Positions 1 through 12,800 of a DNA stretch of 64,000 nucleotides are shown here, one piece after another. The position numbers and the translations under genes were made by a program. Numbering within the stretch: the stretch's first letter is position 1; each line of letters opens with the position of its first letter. The DNA is from Acanthornis magna (lineage: Eukaryota > Chordata > Aves > Passeriformes > Acanthizidae). The notes beneath the pieces are model-generated. The model worked only from the letters and a program-made list of their open reading frames with translations, was not told the origin of the DNA and ran no database searches. The stretch is taken from contig JAWUZG010000052.1 of NCBI GenBank assembly GCA_036785705.1, forward strand, positions 434,001 through 498,000. Direction: 5' to 3'.

Positions 1-3000
1 AGTACTGATAAGTAGCTGTGAGCCATTTTCTGTGTGTATCTCACTGTACAGTCATATTGCCATTTCCTGGCTAGATGAAACTTGTATATAATGAGTTAAT
101 CTGCCTTAAGTATCATTGTACCTGATTCCCGCTCTCAACAAGGCAGTAATGTGGGTCTTGTTTCAATAGGTATTTTCCACTGATTATATACAGATGTATA
201 TACTTGCATCTAAAATAAGAGCTATAATCAATTGCTTGTGTTGGTAGAGGACACTTTATCTTTTGGAAAATCATGTTACCTTTTTACCCAAGATGTTATT
301 TTAAAATTCCTACAGCTTTGGCATAATAGCAAGCAGAATAAACTAGAGTTATTGCTATTTATTGTAACTTTTCTCATCTTTATGTTTCTATTTATCTAGA
401 TGTACCTGTACCATTCATACTGAAATCAGTATCTTCTGAGTCGCAGAGTTGAGTGATCGTCTCTCTTATTTTCGAGTAGACAGCATTCTATAACAAGTGA
501 CAGGACATAGGGATTGTCCTGGTATTTCCTGTTTTCTAAAGGGACACAGGAAGTCTTGTCCTGTCATCCTGTTTTAGGTCTGCAAAGGTTAAGGAAATGC
601 ATCTTTGAATTAAAGTCAGAGTGAAGTGGGATTCTGTTCAAAATTAAGAAACCTACATTTGAAAGTCTGTGCAGGAAGTCTGCGTTCCCACCACACGCAG
701 TGGAAATACAGTTAAGTCAGTGGATTGGAGAGAGGCAGTTGGCTGGGCTGATTCATTCTCCAGACTCCATTAGCAACCGTTGCTCAAAAAAGATTTCTTT
801 GTCTAAACAGAGATGTTTAGTGTTATTTTAGACCCTGTGACTGTTCTGTCAGGCCTCCAGCTTCTGTCCCACAGAGGTGCAAGTTTCTTAGACTCCTGTC
901 ACATCTGCCAGTCTTGGGATAGGAGTATTGGAGGTGACAGAACACCCCAGTGGCATTAGGCAACTATGCTGTGGCAGCTGAATTGAGTCCTGAATTTCTG
1001 CTAGTCGCAGTGGGACCTGCATATTGCCAATTGTTTGATGTTTGCCTCCCTAATGGTCTAGTTTGTGTCTCTGACATGTGGTGGAGACTGTCAGCTTCCA
1101 CAGAGCATACCGTTGTCACCATGTAAGAATATTTATTGCTTTTCTAAGCATGAAAAATGGGGTTTTGTCTATGTGTGTGTGTAGAGGCTTTATTTTAATC
1201 CAAGTCACTTTGGTGCTACTTGCCCTATAGTTCTGGTGTTGCATCAGAACTAAGGGATCTGTGAACTGTGCTAAGTAACGTGGGGGCAGAAGCAGATGAG
1301 AGGGAAGCAGGAAAGTCTTGCATCATCTTGTCAGCTGATGTAAAAGGCTTCGTGTGAGGCAGAGAAAGTACATTTATTTTGGCAGCCAAGTGAAATCCAC
1401 AAGTGGCCCATAATTATTCCAATTGCTAGCTCACTGATCACCATGGAGGAAACCAGAAAATAAACTTTTCATGTTCACTTTATCTCTTGTTATGATTAAG
1501 AATCATCACTGATAGCTATTCAAAGAGGTTTTTTTACATTTGTTTTGCGGTCTTAATACTGTAAATGGTCAATTCAGTTTGCTTAATTAAGAAAAATGTG
1601 AAAGCTTCTGCTCTTGAGAGCAGTTGTTTAGAATACTTCTGAAACAATCATCCCTGTTTCTCTAATTTTATGGATATCTGCTTGATTGTGCATTCCTCAA
1701 GAATCCAAAATGCTTATTTTACCAGTGAAATCAGTTCACTCAGTTCCCTTCTTTCCGTGGTTCTTCATTGTCCAGACATGCCTCTGACAGTACTTCTAGA
1801 AGCATTAATTCCTTTGGATACAGAAGTCATTGTCTTCTGCATGCAAATTCTAGCTAAGATCTTTTGAGAAGCTCTTTGTTGCTACTGTTATGTCCCTGAG
1901 ATGCTGCCAGCATATGAACTTAAGAGCGTAATCACCTGTCCAAATTTGAAAACTTTTCCTGTATTGTATTTCTTGTTCTTCCCCCGCCTTTTTCTTTTAT
2001 GAGATGTTAAATGACTCACACTCTTTAACAGCCATGTGAATTAATCCTGCAGCTAATTCCTATCAGACTTGGAAAAGCACATCACTGAATTTATAAAATA
2101 CTATCACTGTGAAGTTGAATTCAGCTGTTGCATCATGGCAAAGATAAACTAATATGATGGCAAGGTGCTACCTAACATGCCTGTTAGCTTCAGCTGCTAC
2201 CAATGTTCCTGATGCCGTCTTTGTGCTACCAGTTGTGGTCCCTGACCCTGCAGTGCACAGGTACTGGGATTTAAACCTTGCTCTGCAAGGTTGGTTGTGT
2301 GCTGGCTCAGCACCTGGACCTGGGTCAGACCAGTCAGATCACCTCACTGGAGAGAAGCCGTGGCAGTGTGGGGGAAGAAGCAACACCTGCCCTATCAGTG
2401 GCAGCTGGTCAGCAGAGCTGTTTAGCACTATTGTGAAACATTTCCTCAACTTTCTATGACCAAAATCACAAGCTAATACTTCACACTCAGGATGATACAT
2501 CTCTTTCTTCCTTTAAAGGATTAGATCCTTTCTTTTTTTTTTTTTTTTTATATGAAATTTTTCAAAGCTAAAATGAAGATTTGAGTGTGCAGTTAGAAAA
2601 ATTACCCCAAACCAAGCAGAATCACGTTGGCTTTATAAAAGGGTTGAGTAAGCTGCTTACGGCTCTTAACAAGTCTCATTGTTCAGAATAACATAGTTAC
2701 GAACCCTGTAGCAGTAGTAGGAAAGCAATTTCTGTATAGGCAAGGCCATCCAGATCTTTGAGTGATGATGGAAAAAGGTCAAAATCTTTTTTGCGTCTAG
2801 TTCTTGTTTTTCTTAAAGTCAAGCTCTAAAAGTTCTTAAAGGCCTAACTGTTAATGTTTGCTTAACATATTAGAAATCAGAGGCTGTGGATCTTCATTGA
2901 TCCATTTGTATACTTTTTCATTTCCATGATTTTCAGTCCTTCATAAGAGGAGGTAAGTTTAACTGTGTATTTATAAGCAGAAATTCATGAAAGTTCTTTG

Positions 3001-3786
3001 ATGAGAAGTTTTACAGGAAAATGATGCTATGATTCTTTTTCCTTCTAATGATAAATGGCAATTTTGACTATACCTGCAACTGAGAAATCAGCTCTCTTAT
3101 GATTGCAATTTTAATTCCATTCTATTAAAGTGGCAAGTTCCTGGAGAAATAACTGTTTTATCTGTAACACACCAGTCTTCTCCCCAAGTATAAAAATTAT
3201 GTAAGACAACAAAACATTATATGCAGCCATAATTTCTGGGGGAAAAAACCCAACAAAATGGCCCACAAGAACCTCACAATCAAACAAACAAAAATCCCTG
3301 TCTCTGAATTAAAACAATGTAAGAAATTTCTAAAAATAGGAAGTAAACATGCAAGCATATTGCCCATCCTAATAGGCTAAAATTGTATTTTATGCCATGG
3401 AAAAATTACATTTCAGTTTCTCTGTCAAGTAAGGAGATGCTACTGTAAGGCCATAGATGGGATGATGTTCTTCAGTCTGGCTTTACAGAATTAATTATTA
3501 CAAATATTTTAAGAGATATGAGCAGCAAAAATGTCAAGATTCTTTGAAGGCATGGGCTTTTATAAGCTTATAATTCAAAGATTCAGAGTAATGAGCTTTT
3601 TAATGCCACAGCTTTTGGTAGTGGAACAGGGTAGGACCATGCTACGTGTTAGAGAGCAGTCAAGAAATGGCTATCCAAATGACTTAAAAACTCCTGTTTG
3701 CTTAAGACTTACCTCTCCTTAATTAACTTAGACAAGCTTGTGAGTTAAAAGTAGCTTTCATGATTTTATGTCTTTGCTTTTTACAG
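1..3786 (+). other. ACER3: ACER3 intron (partial), upstream of first visible exon
   Basis: AT-rich sequence ending in a tttttacag acceptor just before 3787. I looked for the preceding exon, which encodes the conserved zinc histidine, and did not find it, so that exon must lie left of the window. The stretch holds a 17-base T run (2533-2549) and a locally GC-richer patch at about 2160-2440 with no recognisable origin. No CR1 copy or coding exon was recognised. Confidence 0.8.
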
Positions 3787-3839
3787 CTGTTGGATGAACT
3801 GCCAATGATATACAGTTGTTGTGTGTTTGTCTACTGCCT
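3787..3839 (+). CDS. ACER3: ACER3 coding exon (human exon 4 equivalent)
   Basis: Encodes LLDELPMIYSCCVFVYC plus the first two bases of a Leu codon. It is preceded by a tttttacag acceptor and followed by a gtaagt donor at 3840. It carries the conserved Asp of the LLDELP motif, at or near the ceramidase active site. Compared with human, Ile becomes Val in CCxFVYC and Met becomes Leu at the split codon. Confidence 0.94.
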
Positions 3840-6800
3840 GTAAGTATTTGTTAATTTTTTCCTTGAATATTTATGAAATGTTAACTTTTGAAATGTAGAG
3901 TCTCAGGAGCCAAATTTAGTGTATAGCGACAGAAAGCTTCTACTGCTTTCACTGAGATCTGTTTTTATACAACATAATGATATTACAGTAGCAGGCTGGC
4001 TTTAGTCCTAGTTTTTGCTAATTTAGATATATTTTACCAGTGGCTTCTTTAGCAGGGAAAAAAACCCGTGCGTTAAAGACTTAGTGTAGTATACAATTAG
4101 AGCTCAGTGCTACTTGTATAAAAAACAGCAGACATAATAAAATCAACTTCAGTAATGCTTACAAAATTAGCAACATTATAATTTATTGGAGCTGGATTTC
4201 TATGATGTAGTCTGCCTCCAAATGCAAATTTCATGTTTCTGGCTAAACCTGCTTTTCTCTCATCTGGAAAATTAAAGGGAAAAGATTTTATGAGGAGTTG
4301 AATGCATATTTTGGGGAGAGTGTCTTGGAACATGCATGACAGCTTAATGCGATGCCAGGATGTTTTCTCCCATTTAATTTTGGGATCAATGTAGCATTTG
4401 ACAGCTGTAAAGTTACCCTAAGTTGGGTTTTTCTTACGTGTTGCTGCAAGGTCTGGATTTAACATGATTTGTTCTGTCACTTTGCAAATCCAAATGCTAA
4501 ATCAACTTGTTACAGACGAAAAGAGAAAAAAAAAAGTCTTTTTGTCTTTTAACACATCAAATATTCAGCTCTTGAAAATTGTGATGTCTTGGTGAAGATT
4601 ACTGCTAGCTTGCAATGGAGATGGGATGCTTTAGGACTAAACCCCTATCTGTGGAAATTGCCCTCAGTTTGTGACTCATGCATTAGTGTGATTTGTACGA
4701 ACTCAGGACCAGAATCATAATGCCTCTTTTAGCAGAAATATTTCCATTGTAGCTCCCTATCTCCTTGAAATTGCCTTTGCATTTATTTTGTCTGATTTGA
4801 ATGTAATTGGAAAAAAGGATGAGAAGTGGCAATAAAAATCTATCTGAAATTTTTCTTTTGTGCAGTGGTTATTATATTATCTTCAAAAGCACTGAAGTCT
4901 GTTACTGCATTTATAGCTCTAATAAGATTCTGTGTATGTATGTTTGGTAGCAATTAAAATGTTCTAAAGATTGAGCTAGTGTGTAGTTTAGGAGGCCTTT
5001 AATAATTGTTTTGGTTTTCTTGAAGGTAGGTTGCAGGTGGTTGTGCACAGGACATTCCCTTATACATCTTTCAGTCCTGCTAATTCTCAAGCTGTGTAAT
5101 TACTTCAGCAAGCCATTTTGCAATGTAGCACATTTTGCTGCCTTTAGATTTTTTGTTTCCCAGATGTGGTTTTATTTCCTTTTATCAATTCATTGTGGTG
5201 TCTGTTTCTCAAAGTTTATAAACTAATGGACTAGACAGGTGAAACTTGGAATTGTATAGACAACTTCCTTCAGCCCTGGTGATAATGGGCTCAAAGTTCA
5301 TTTTTGTTGGGATTTTTTGGACCTTTTTTCTGAGGGAGGTACAGTCTGGGATGTGTGTATTTCCATCACAACTGAGACTGAGGTGTAGTGTAGAGATTGT
5401 GAAGGTAATTTTAATTGGTTGTTTTACATACTGGGAGCAGTCAGGTGGTTTTACCTTCCACTTCTACCAGTACCCAGTCTAGCAAATTTACTGCACTGCA
5501 ACTGTAGTGAAGCCATGAACAATCTACATTTTAACAGATCTCTGAGTTCAGTGTTTTTCAAGGCAGTTCTTTTCCTACACTGCTGTTTGCTCAGTAATGT
5601 TTTTTGACAGCTGTGTTGCATTTTAAACTAATTTCTAATTTGCCATCCATTATCACCCTGGAAGCACCTTCTGAAAATGCTTCTGCTTCACAGAGTCTTT
5701 TTTTAGAGTGGTTTACTTCTTGGCATGTGCTTGAGCTTATTGGTGTTGGGGGGTTTTTTGCATTCGATTTTTTTAAAAACATGTATTGCTAAAAGTATGA
5801 CTTTCTATTAAAATAATGCATCTTTACTGGAGTAGTTAGAATTTCTTGAGGGGCCTAAAACTCATTTGGATCAATTTTCTCACGAATTTTATAAAAATAT
5901 ACCTTGGAAATTGCATCCTTTATATGGTAAGTGACAAATGTTCTCTCTCTCCTTATGCTCTCTTCCAGGTATGAATGTTTCAAGTACAAGAATACAGTCA
6001 ATTATCCACTGCTTTTCTTGTTAATAACATACAGCTTTGTAGTCAGCATAGTAAGTAACTTTTTCTAATATGGCATTTTCACCCTTAGGTTGGCAGTTTT
6101 TCTGGAAGTGAAGGAACGTTACAGAGGCAATACTAAATCTCTGTCACGTCCAGTCAAGAAAGACAAATTATTTTTTTGTTGGGAAATTTATGTTGCTGGC
6201 CAGAGAAACCTGAAACCTTTCTATCTAAACCACTGTATAAAATAAACAGAGAAGAAAAGCAATAATCTAGTTGCTAGAATAGGAATGTGAGAAAAACAGT
6301 TGCCATTGACTTGTTATGAGACCTTGGATAAGCTGTATTCCTCTCCTTCTCTCACTTTAATTCATCTATAGAAATAAGAATCATCCTGTTTGACAGACTG
6401 CAAAAAAGTGAACTGAGATACCCAGTCCAGGATACAGACTGGTGTTTTAAAAGAGGCAGAGTAAGAAAAGAACTTAGCGGTTAGTTTAAATGCTTCTAAT
6501 TTTTTTGTGTCACAGCTAACTTGACTCCCTTTGTCAGTGCAGCGTTCTTCCTTTATGAATAAATTTAGTTCTGTGCTGGCTGTCAACCACAGATTGAATT
6601 TCCTACATAATTTTTATTGATAACCATTTCTTAAAAAATCAAAGTATTATTCAAAGTAATTTTCAGCTGTCAAAATACTTGCCTATTCTCTTCTGTTTCT
6701 CCTAAAATTTTTTATACTTGTGGTGTGTTGTGCCTAAGGTCGAGTGCCCTTCCCTTTTCAAGACCGTAAAGTAAATGAACTGCATTGAGAATAGGAAGAG

Positions 6801-9800
6801 CTACTAGCTTTTTGTAAAATGAATCGAAATGTTAAATTATTGTCAAAAGCATTCATAAGATCAAATCAAAGTTGAGTATGTTTTCTTCTTGTAATGCATA
6901 TCGAGAACATCTGGTAACTTCAGCATCTTAATTGTTTTTGTATGTGTTCAACTCTATTAAATTAGAAGCCTTATGTTAGATGTTAATGTTTCTATTTGTG
7001 CTTCTTAATTTAAAATAATTCCACAGTTAAAACCTCAGGTTTTGCCAGAGGAAACTTCAAATGTTTAATAAATTTTAATGCTGCATGGATAGGCACTCAT
7101 GGGTTGAGTCTAACAGAACAAGCCTTGGCAATATTTAGATGAATAATGTTATGATGGTTCTGTGTTGCAAATTATTTCTCTCTTTTAATCTTTCCAGGTT
7201 TACCTAAATTTGAAAGAGCCTGTATTCCATCAGGTAAATCTTGCTCTGTTGGAACAGCTAATTTCAGTTTTTCACTGTGCTGTTTTAGTGGAATGTGTTA
7301 TTTTACTGATAGAAGAAAGATGGAAGGGAAGCACAATTTGCTTTCTGCTTTTTTCTTTGAGCAGTGTTGATACCTGTCATGTCACCATCCTCTTACTTAG
7401 TGACCTGAAAAACTCGAATGGTTCAATGTGTGTTGTGTTTTAGCTTTTGACCTAATATTTCCCGTGGTTCTCATCAGCGGCGAGTGTAATGAAGTGACCC
7501 TAAGGTGTGTGAGAGAGGAACAGCTAGATGAACCTTTTTCTGCTTCTTTCTGTTAGCAGCTGCTTTGAAACTATGACCTTACATTATAAGATGGCTTGAT
7601 TGACTTAGCGCCACATTCTTGTCTCTGCTTCAGGACATTGGTTTATGGGGTTTTTTTAACTACTCTGTTTAACTCTGTGGAAATTCAGGGTGAATTTAAG
7701 CACAGAATGCTTTCTAGGGTTTTGTAGCAGGCTGCTGTATACAGGTTAAATGGCATATTTGGTACAGGCTCCTTTCATAGCAGGCCAAGAGTATTAATAT
7801 GCATCCCCTGCCTTTGGGGATAGGATTGTATCACTTACCTCTTCACAGGAGCTTAGAAATGATGCTCATTTCTGTATGCCATGAGTAGTTTTCCCTCATT
7901 TATGATTTTTTGATGAGGGATAACAGCTGAAAAATTGCCAAGCAAAAAGCACTGAGCTTTTCACAGGACAGAGCTTTAAAGCCTTAATTTCAGAAATGGG
8001 TAGTGCCATTGCTTGTCAAAATGTGCCTGCTGCATCAGCAGTTGTAAAAATGATACATGGCTCCTGTTGGTGGATTAGTGAAGCGCTAATCAAGAGAATA
8101 GATTTTCAGCTACTCCAAATAATCTTCCTAGAAACATGAATTGTTATTCTACCTGTAGATAAAAGAGAAAATTGAAGGGTGTTTTTTTTTTTTGTCATAT
8201 TAATTAAATCTTTTCTTTTTTTCCCCTAGTTACATTTCCAGCAGAAAGATACTGGCTAGGATGAAAGTGGCAATTTCTGGTGGTTTTACTGAGCTGGTCG
8301 TAACTGGTTTTGAATGAAGTGACTTTGAGTAGTTTTGTTAACAACAGTGGCAAAATTTACTATTTATAATGAACTTTTATCTCTTTAATCAATTATTTAC
8401 CCAACCTGCATTTATTGGAATAATTATATCACAGCTTCACTACAGTCCAGTTTGATGCATTGGTATAGGTATTGCCCCATGTCACAAAAACTAAGACAAT
8501 AGATATTATGACTTTTTGGCAAACCTTTAAATGATTGCCCCAGACCTTTAATTTTTTGTATCTGGTTTCTCTTAGGTTCAGAATATGAATTCCCTGTTAT
8601 AATTTATACATGAGGAATCAATGTAGAAAATATTTGGATCCATAGAAGTGCTGGACTTTTTACAACAATTCTTTGCAAATTGATTTTTATGGAGAAAATA
8701 CAGTTATGGCCAAATTCTAAATGTTCAAGTACTGTAGTCATTTTTTCAGTGTCCGTCTAATATGTCGTAAATCCTGAGAAAATACTTCCCTGACTGCACA
8801 GCCAAGCAAGGTTATTTTCTTAATACTTGTACATTATTTTGGAGTGCATTAAAAAAAAAAATCATTTCTGTAAGCATTTTCAAACTGGATGGATCACTTA
8901 TACTTGAAGTAAAATTAAATATGTTCATACAACCATAGTTTAAATCACAATCTTTATAACTAGGTTAGAAAGCAGTATCAGGTGATAAAGCAGCATTTGA
9001 TTCCTCTAGGTGTTTGTGATCATTATAAATTGTCAGCCTTGCAAAAAGAGGAGTAACTACAAGGATAACTTTTTATTGTTCATTATTTCGGTATGGGTTG
9101 TTGGTGGGTTTTTTCTCCTGTGGAAGGACAGCATTGAGAATGGAAAAAGCACCCCATTATCTTTAGCAACCAGGATCCAAGCCTCATTTTTCCCTGAATT
9201 ACTTTTTACTTGTCTTTCCAATTTGAGCTTATAAATTGCCGGCTGCCAGCAGGGCACAAAGGTGATTTCAGTTTGTTCTCTATGGCACAGTGGCAACAGA
9301 GACTAACTTCCTTCTCTGCATCCACATATTAAAGGAAGATTTTTAAGGGTCTTAATTATTTAACAGTAGGAGGGATGAGACACATCAACTGGAGGCAGCA
9401 TATCATTAGAAGGAAAAACACAATTCCTGCTTGACAACTGATCTAGTATTTTTTGCCACCTCATCAATTAAACGCAATATATTGGTGGCCTTTACAGGCA
9501 TATATTGTCTTGTTTATGTTCAAATCTCTTGGGCTAGAGCACTATTATTCCTAATTTTCAAGGTGCTAAACAGCCCTGCATCCCAGCTGCCTGGTTGTTT
9601 TGAGCCAGCATCATTGTCACAGAAAACAGCTGTGCCTCTTCCCTCTTTTCCATCTGGCACAGAAATTTATTTTCTGATGTGAATTTGATTGGGAAACTCA
9701 ACAGGTTAAAACTCTTCTCAGAATTAATTTTAAATCAGATTAGTTGTTCATCCCTGTTTACCATGTGTATATTTGTGCTTATACAAGGAAAGGGGCAGGG

Positions 9801-12800
9801 GAAGATTAGCTGTTGGTGTGGAGGGATCCATAGACATACAGATACAGCCCTGGAAGTAGAAGTTACTCTGAAAGTTTAAATTTTCAGCTCAAATCTTACA
9901 AATAACCTTCTTCTTAATATGATGAGGCCTAGGAAGCCATCACATACAAAGCAATGTGTTCCACCCTGATTTGTCTGCTTGCTGCTTACCATGTCTGACT
10001 ATGCACTTGTAGTGATCAAAAACCTCATTCAGCTAGTGGGCCAAGTTATGTGAATAATGTAATAGATCTAAAAACTGTTTTATTTGCACAGTCATCTGCT
10101 GTGAGAGTTTGAAGCAAATTTTAGCAAACAAATAATTAAAAGGTTAATGGAAAATTAGATTAAATAGCTGTTTATTCTACATTAGGAAATGTGATGTAAA
10201 AAATAGGCATTCTAGAATGTTGTTGTGGTGTCCCATGAGAAACCAAGAAAGCAGGAGAAGCAGACCAGTAGAATTGCAAATAGGGTAAGGGAGTGACTAC
10301 TGAAAAATTACTAAATGAGATGATGAAAAGCCTGAATTTTCTTGGAATCAGCAGTGGGGCAGTTTTGTTTGGTTGGTTTTCTTTTTAACAACCTGTAGAA
10401 GGTAAAAGAAGAGTATACTGATGGTGTTTGTGATGATACAAAGTTCAGAGGCATCACTGAGTACTCTGGAGGAAATGAAGAGCTACCTGGGGGACCTTGA
10501 GAACTAGGATGATGACTAAATCAAAATGGAAGAGATGCACTGATGGGCAGGTAGAAACTATTCTTGTTCTACAGTGCTCACAGATCACCAAAGGAAGGGA
10601 GGGAGTGCCTGGATGTGTTCACTGAGCACAGCACAACCACATGACCAGGGACTTTCTTTTTACTTTTGATGGAAGTAAAATACAAGTATTGGATTTACCT
10701 ATTAAGATGACTTTGAGTAAGAGGGAGAAAGTAAGCATGGCAGAAAAAGGTATTTCATTTGTCTTAATTTTTAAAATAATATATTTTTTTCTCTATGGGT
10801 GTTTCAAATATACAAGTGCAAAGAAGAAAGTGAAATCATGATGAAATGTGTATATAGAAGTACATAAGGGAGCCTGGCACTGTATGAAGAATATGTTATG
10901 TCAGGGCACTACCAGTTCAGACTTGCAGGATTCACCATTTTGGGGAATCTGTGTGGACCCACTCTATGTGTTACAGCTCTCCAGAGTCCCTCCTGCTGCT
11001 CAGGCAACAGTTAGTTGTAGGCTTGTGGCTAAATATTTTGTGCCTTTTAGTGGAATGTGTTCTTACTTATAGATATTTAGGTTGCCAAGTAGTCTGGTAA
11101 AAATTAACCTTTTCAGGTGTGTCTTCACCACAGAGCTTTCTCTGTTCTGTCATTGTCCTCCTGGTGAGCACATATAAAACTAACTTGAGTGACATTCCGC
11201 TCTGTTACACAGCTCATTTGGGGATGTCTTCCCAAGCGAGTACAGCTTTCATTCTGGCTGGTAGTAGCACAGTAGTTTAGGGAATGAGGAAGGATATTCT
11301 GACTCTCCAAAGGTTCAACTCTACATTGAAGGGGCAGCTTGGTTTGCTGTGGCAGACAGTGTCCCAGAAGCTCTACAGCAGCAGTGATTTGTGTGTCACT
11401 TTGCCATCACGTACATGCATCTAAACAGGACCAAAGCAAGTGAATCTGGATTGTTTCATTCAGGAGCTGTCAAGGCAGCACATGGCACTACACAGCTGTA
11501 ACTGTGTCGAGTTACTTGGTGTTTCAGTGTCATCTTGGGGATTGTCCTTCCTTTTCCTCTCAGCTCAGATTTCTTCTCCAGAAATCCCAAAACACGTAGA
11601 GCTGAGTTTTCTTTGTTGCAAGTTGCAAATACAAGTTTCCATATTCAAGTACTTAAGATAACTCTCTTTTGATAGCTGGTTGGGTTGTTAGTAGATAAGC
11701 AGTGGTTGCCAAGAACCCAAAATCTCCCAGTGCGGTTTCCAATGTGTATACTAATATTTGAGGCTGATAAATTGGCTTTATTAACCAAGGATGGGTAGAA
11801 AGCTGGGAGTAGAGGAAACAGAGAAGTGGAAATAGCAGGCTATGGCTGCTTTCTGTACTAGAATAGTAGGTGAAGAACCAGTTTTTTATGCTCCCCCTCT
11901 CATTGTGGAGTACCAACCTTGCTTCTGATATACGTAAGTGAATCTATGTATGATTTGCTTAATTGCCTCCACATCAAAAATGCTGAGCCCTGAAGTGCTT
12001 ACTTCCCATTTGTGAATTAGAAGGACATTCTTCATGTTTGGCCTTCTTATCATATAATCCACTGTGTATTCATCAGACTCGGGATTTTTCCCTCAATTGC
12101 GAAGATACCTTCAGAGCTGAAATATGCACAGCTTTATTTGCATCTGAAACAGCATAGAGGGAATTGTCCAATGGTTCCAAAAGATTGGGATTCTGCTGTT
12201 TCCTTTTGTTTCAGTTACAGTGCAAGGATGTTCTTTGGCTTACAATTTAAACGCAGTGTGAGACAAAAGCAGAAAACTTGCTTGGGTTTTCATCTGTCAC
12301 TGAAGTGATGTATTAGTTAAAAAAGGAGAAATGGAGCTAAAGGAATGGAAATATCTGAGTTAATTTGAATAAGGTAGATTTTGCTTTTTTTACATAATAT
12401 TGTACTTTATCCTTCTTTGGGTGGATGAAAATAGTGAAGCCATGGACGGTAAAGGAGATAAAGTAAGCAGTGCTCCCTGACATCTGAACTAAGTTGTGCA
12501 GCTTGGTGTGTAGCCCTCTAGTAAGAAACAGCTGAGGGAGGCATGAAGCTACAGTCTCTGCATATCACAGCAACACCTCCCGGGCTCTCACCTTCAGCGT
12601 GGAGGATTGGAGCATGCAGAGCAGAACAGTTTGTTGTTCCAGCCTTTCACAGGCTTTTAAACACAAATGTGTTTTACTGCTAACAACCTGTTTGGGTGGG
12701 GGAGCGGAAAAGGCAAGAAATTGAAGTGTCAACGGTGGGCATATTTTTCTTCAGTCATTGCAAGGTTATTTTTATTTTTTTTCCTTCCTCCCTCTATTAA

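Noticed and set aside
2937..2952. A 16-nt segment with a perfect acceptor (ttttcag) and donor (aggtaagt) that could be an ACER3 micro-exon
   Set aside because: It does not correspond to any part of ACER3, and its length would break the frame into the next exon.
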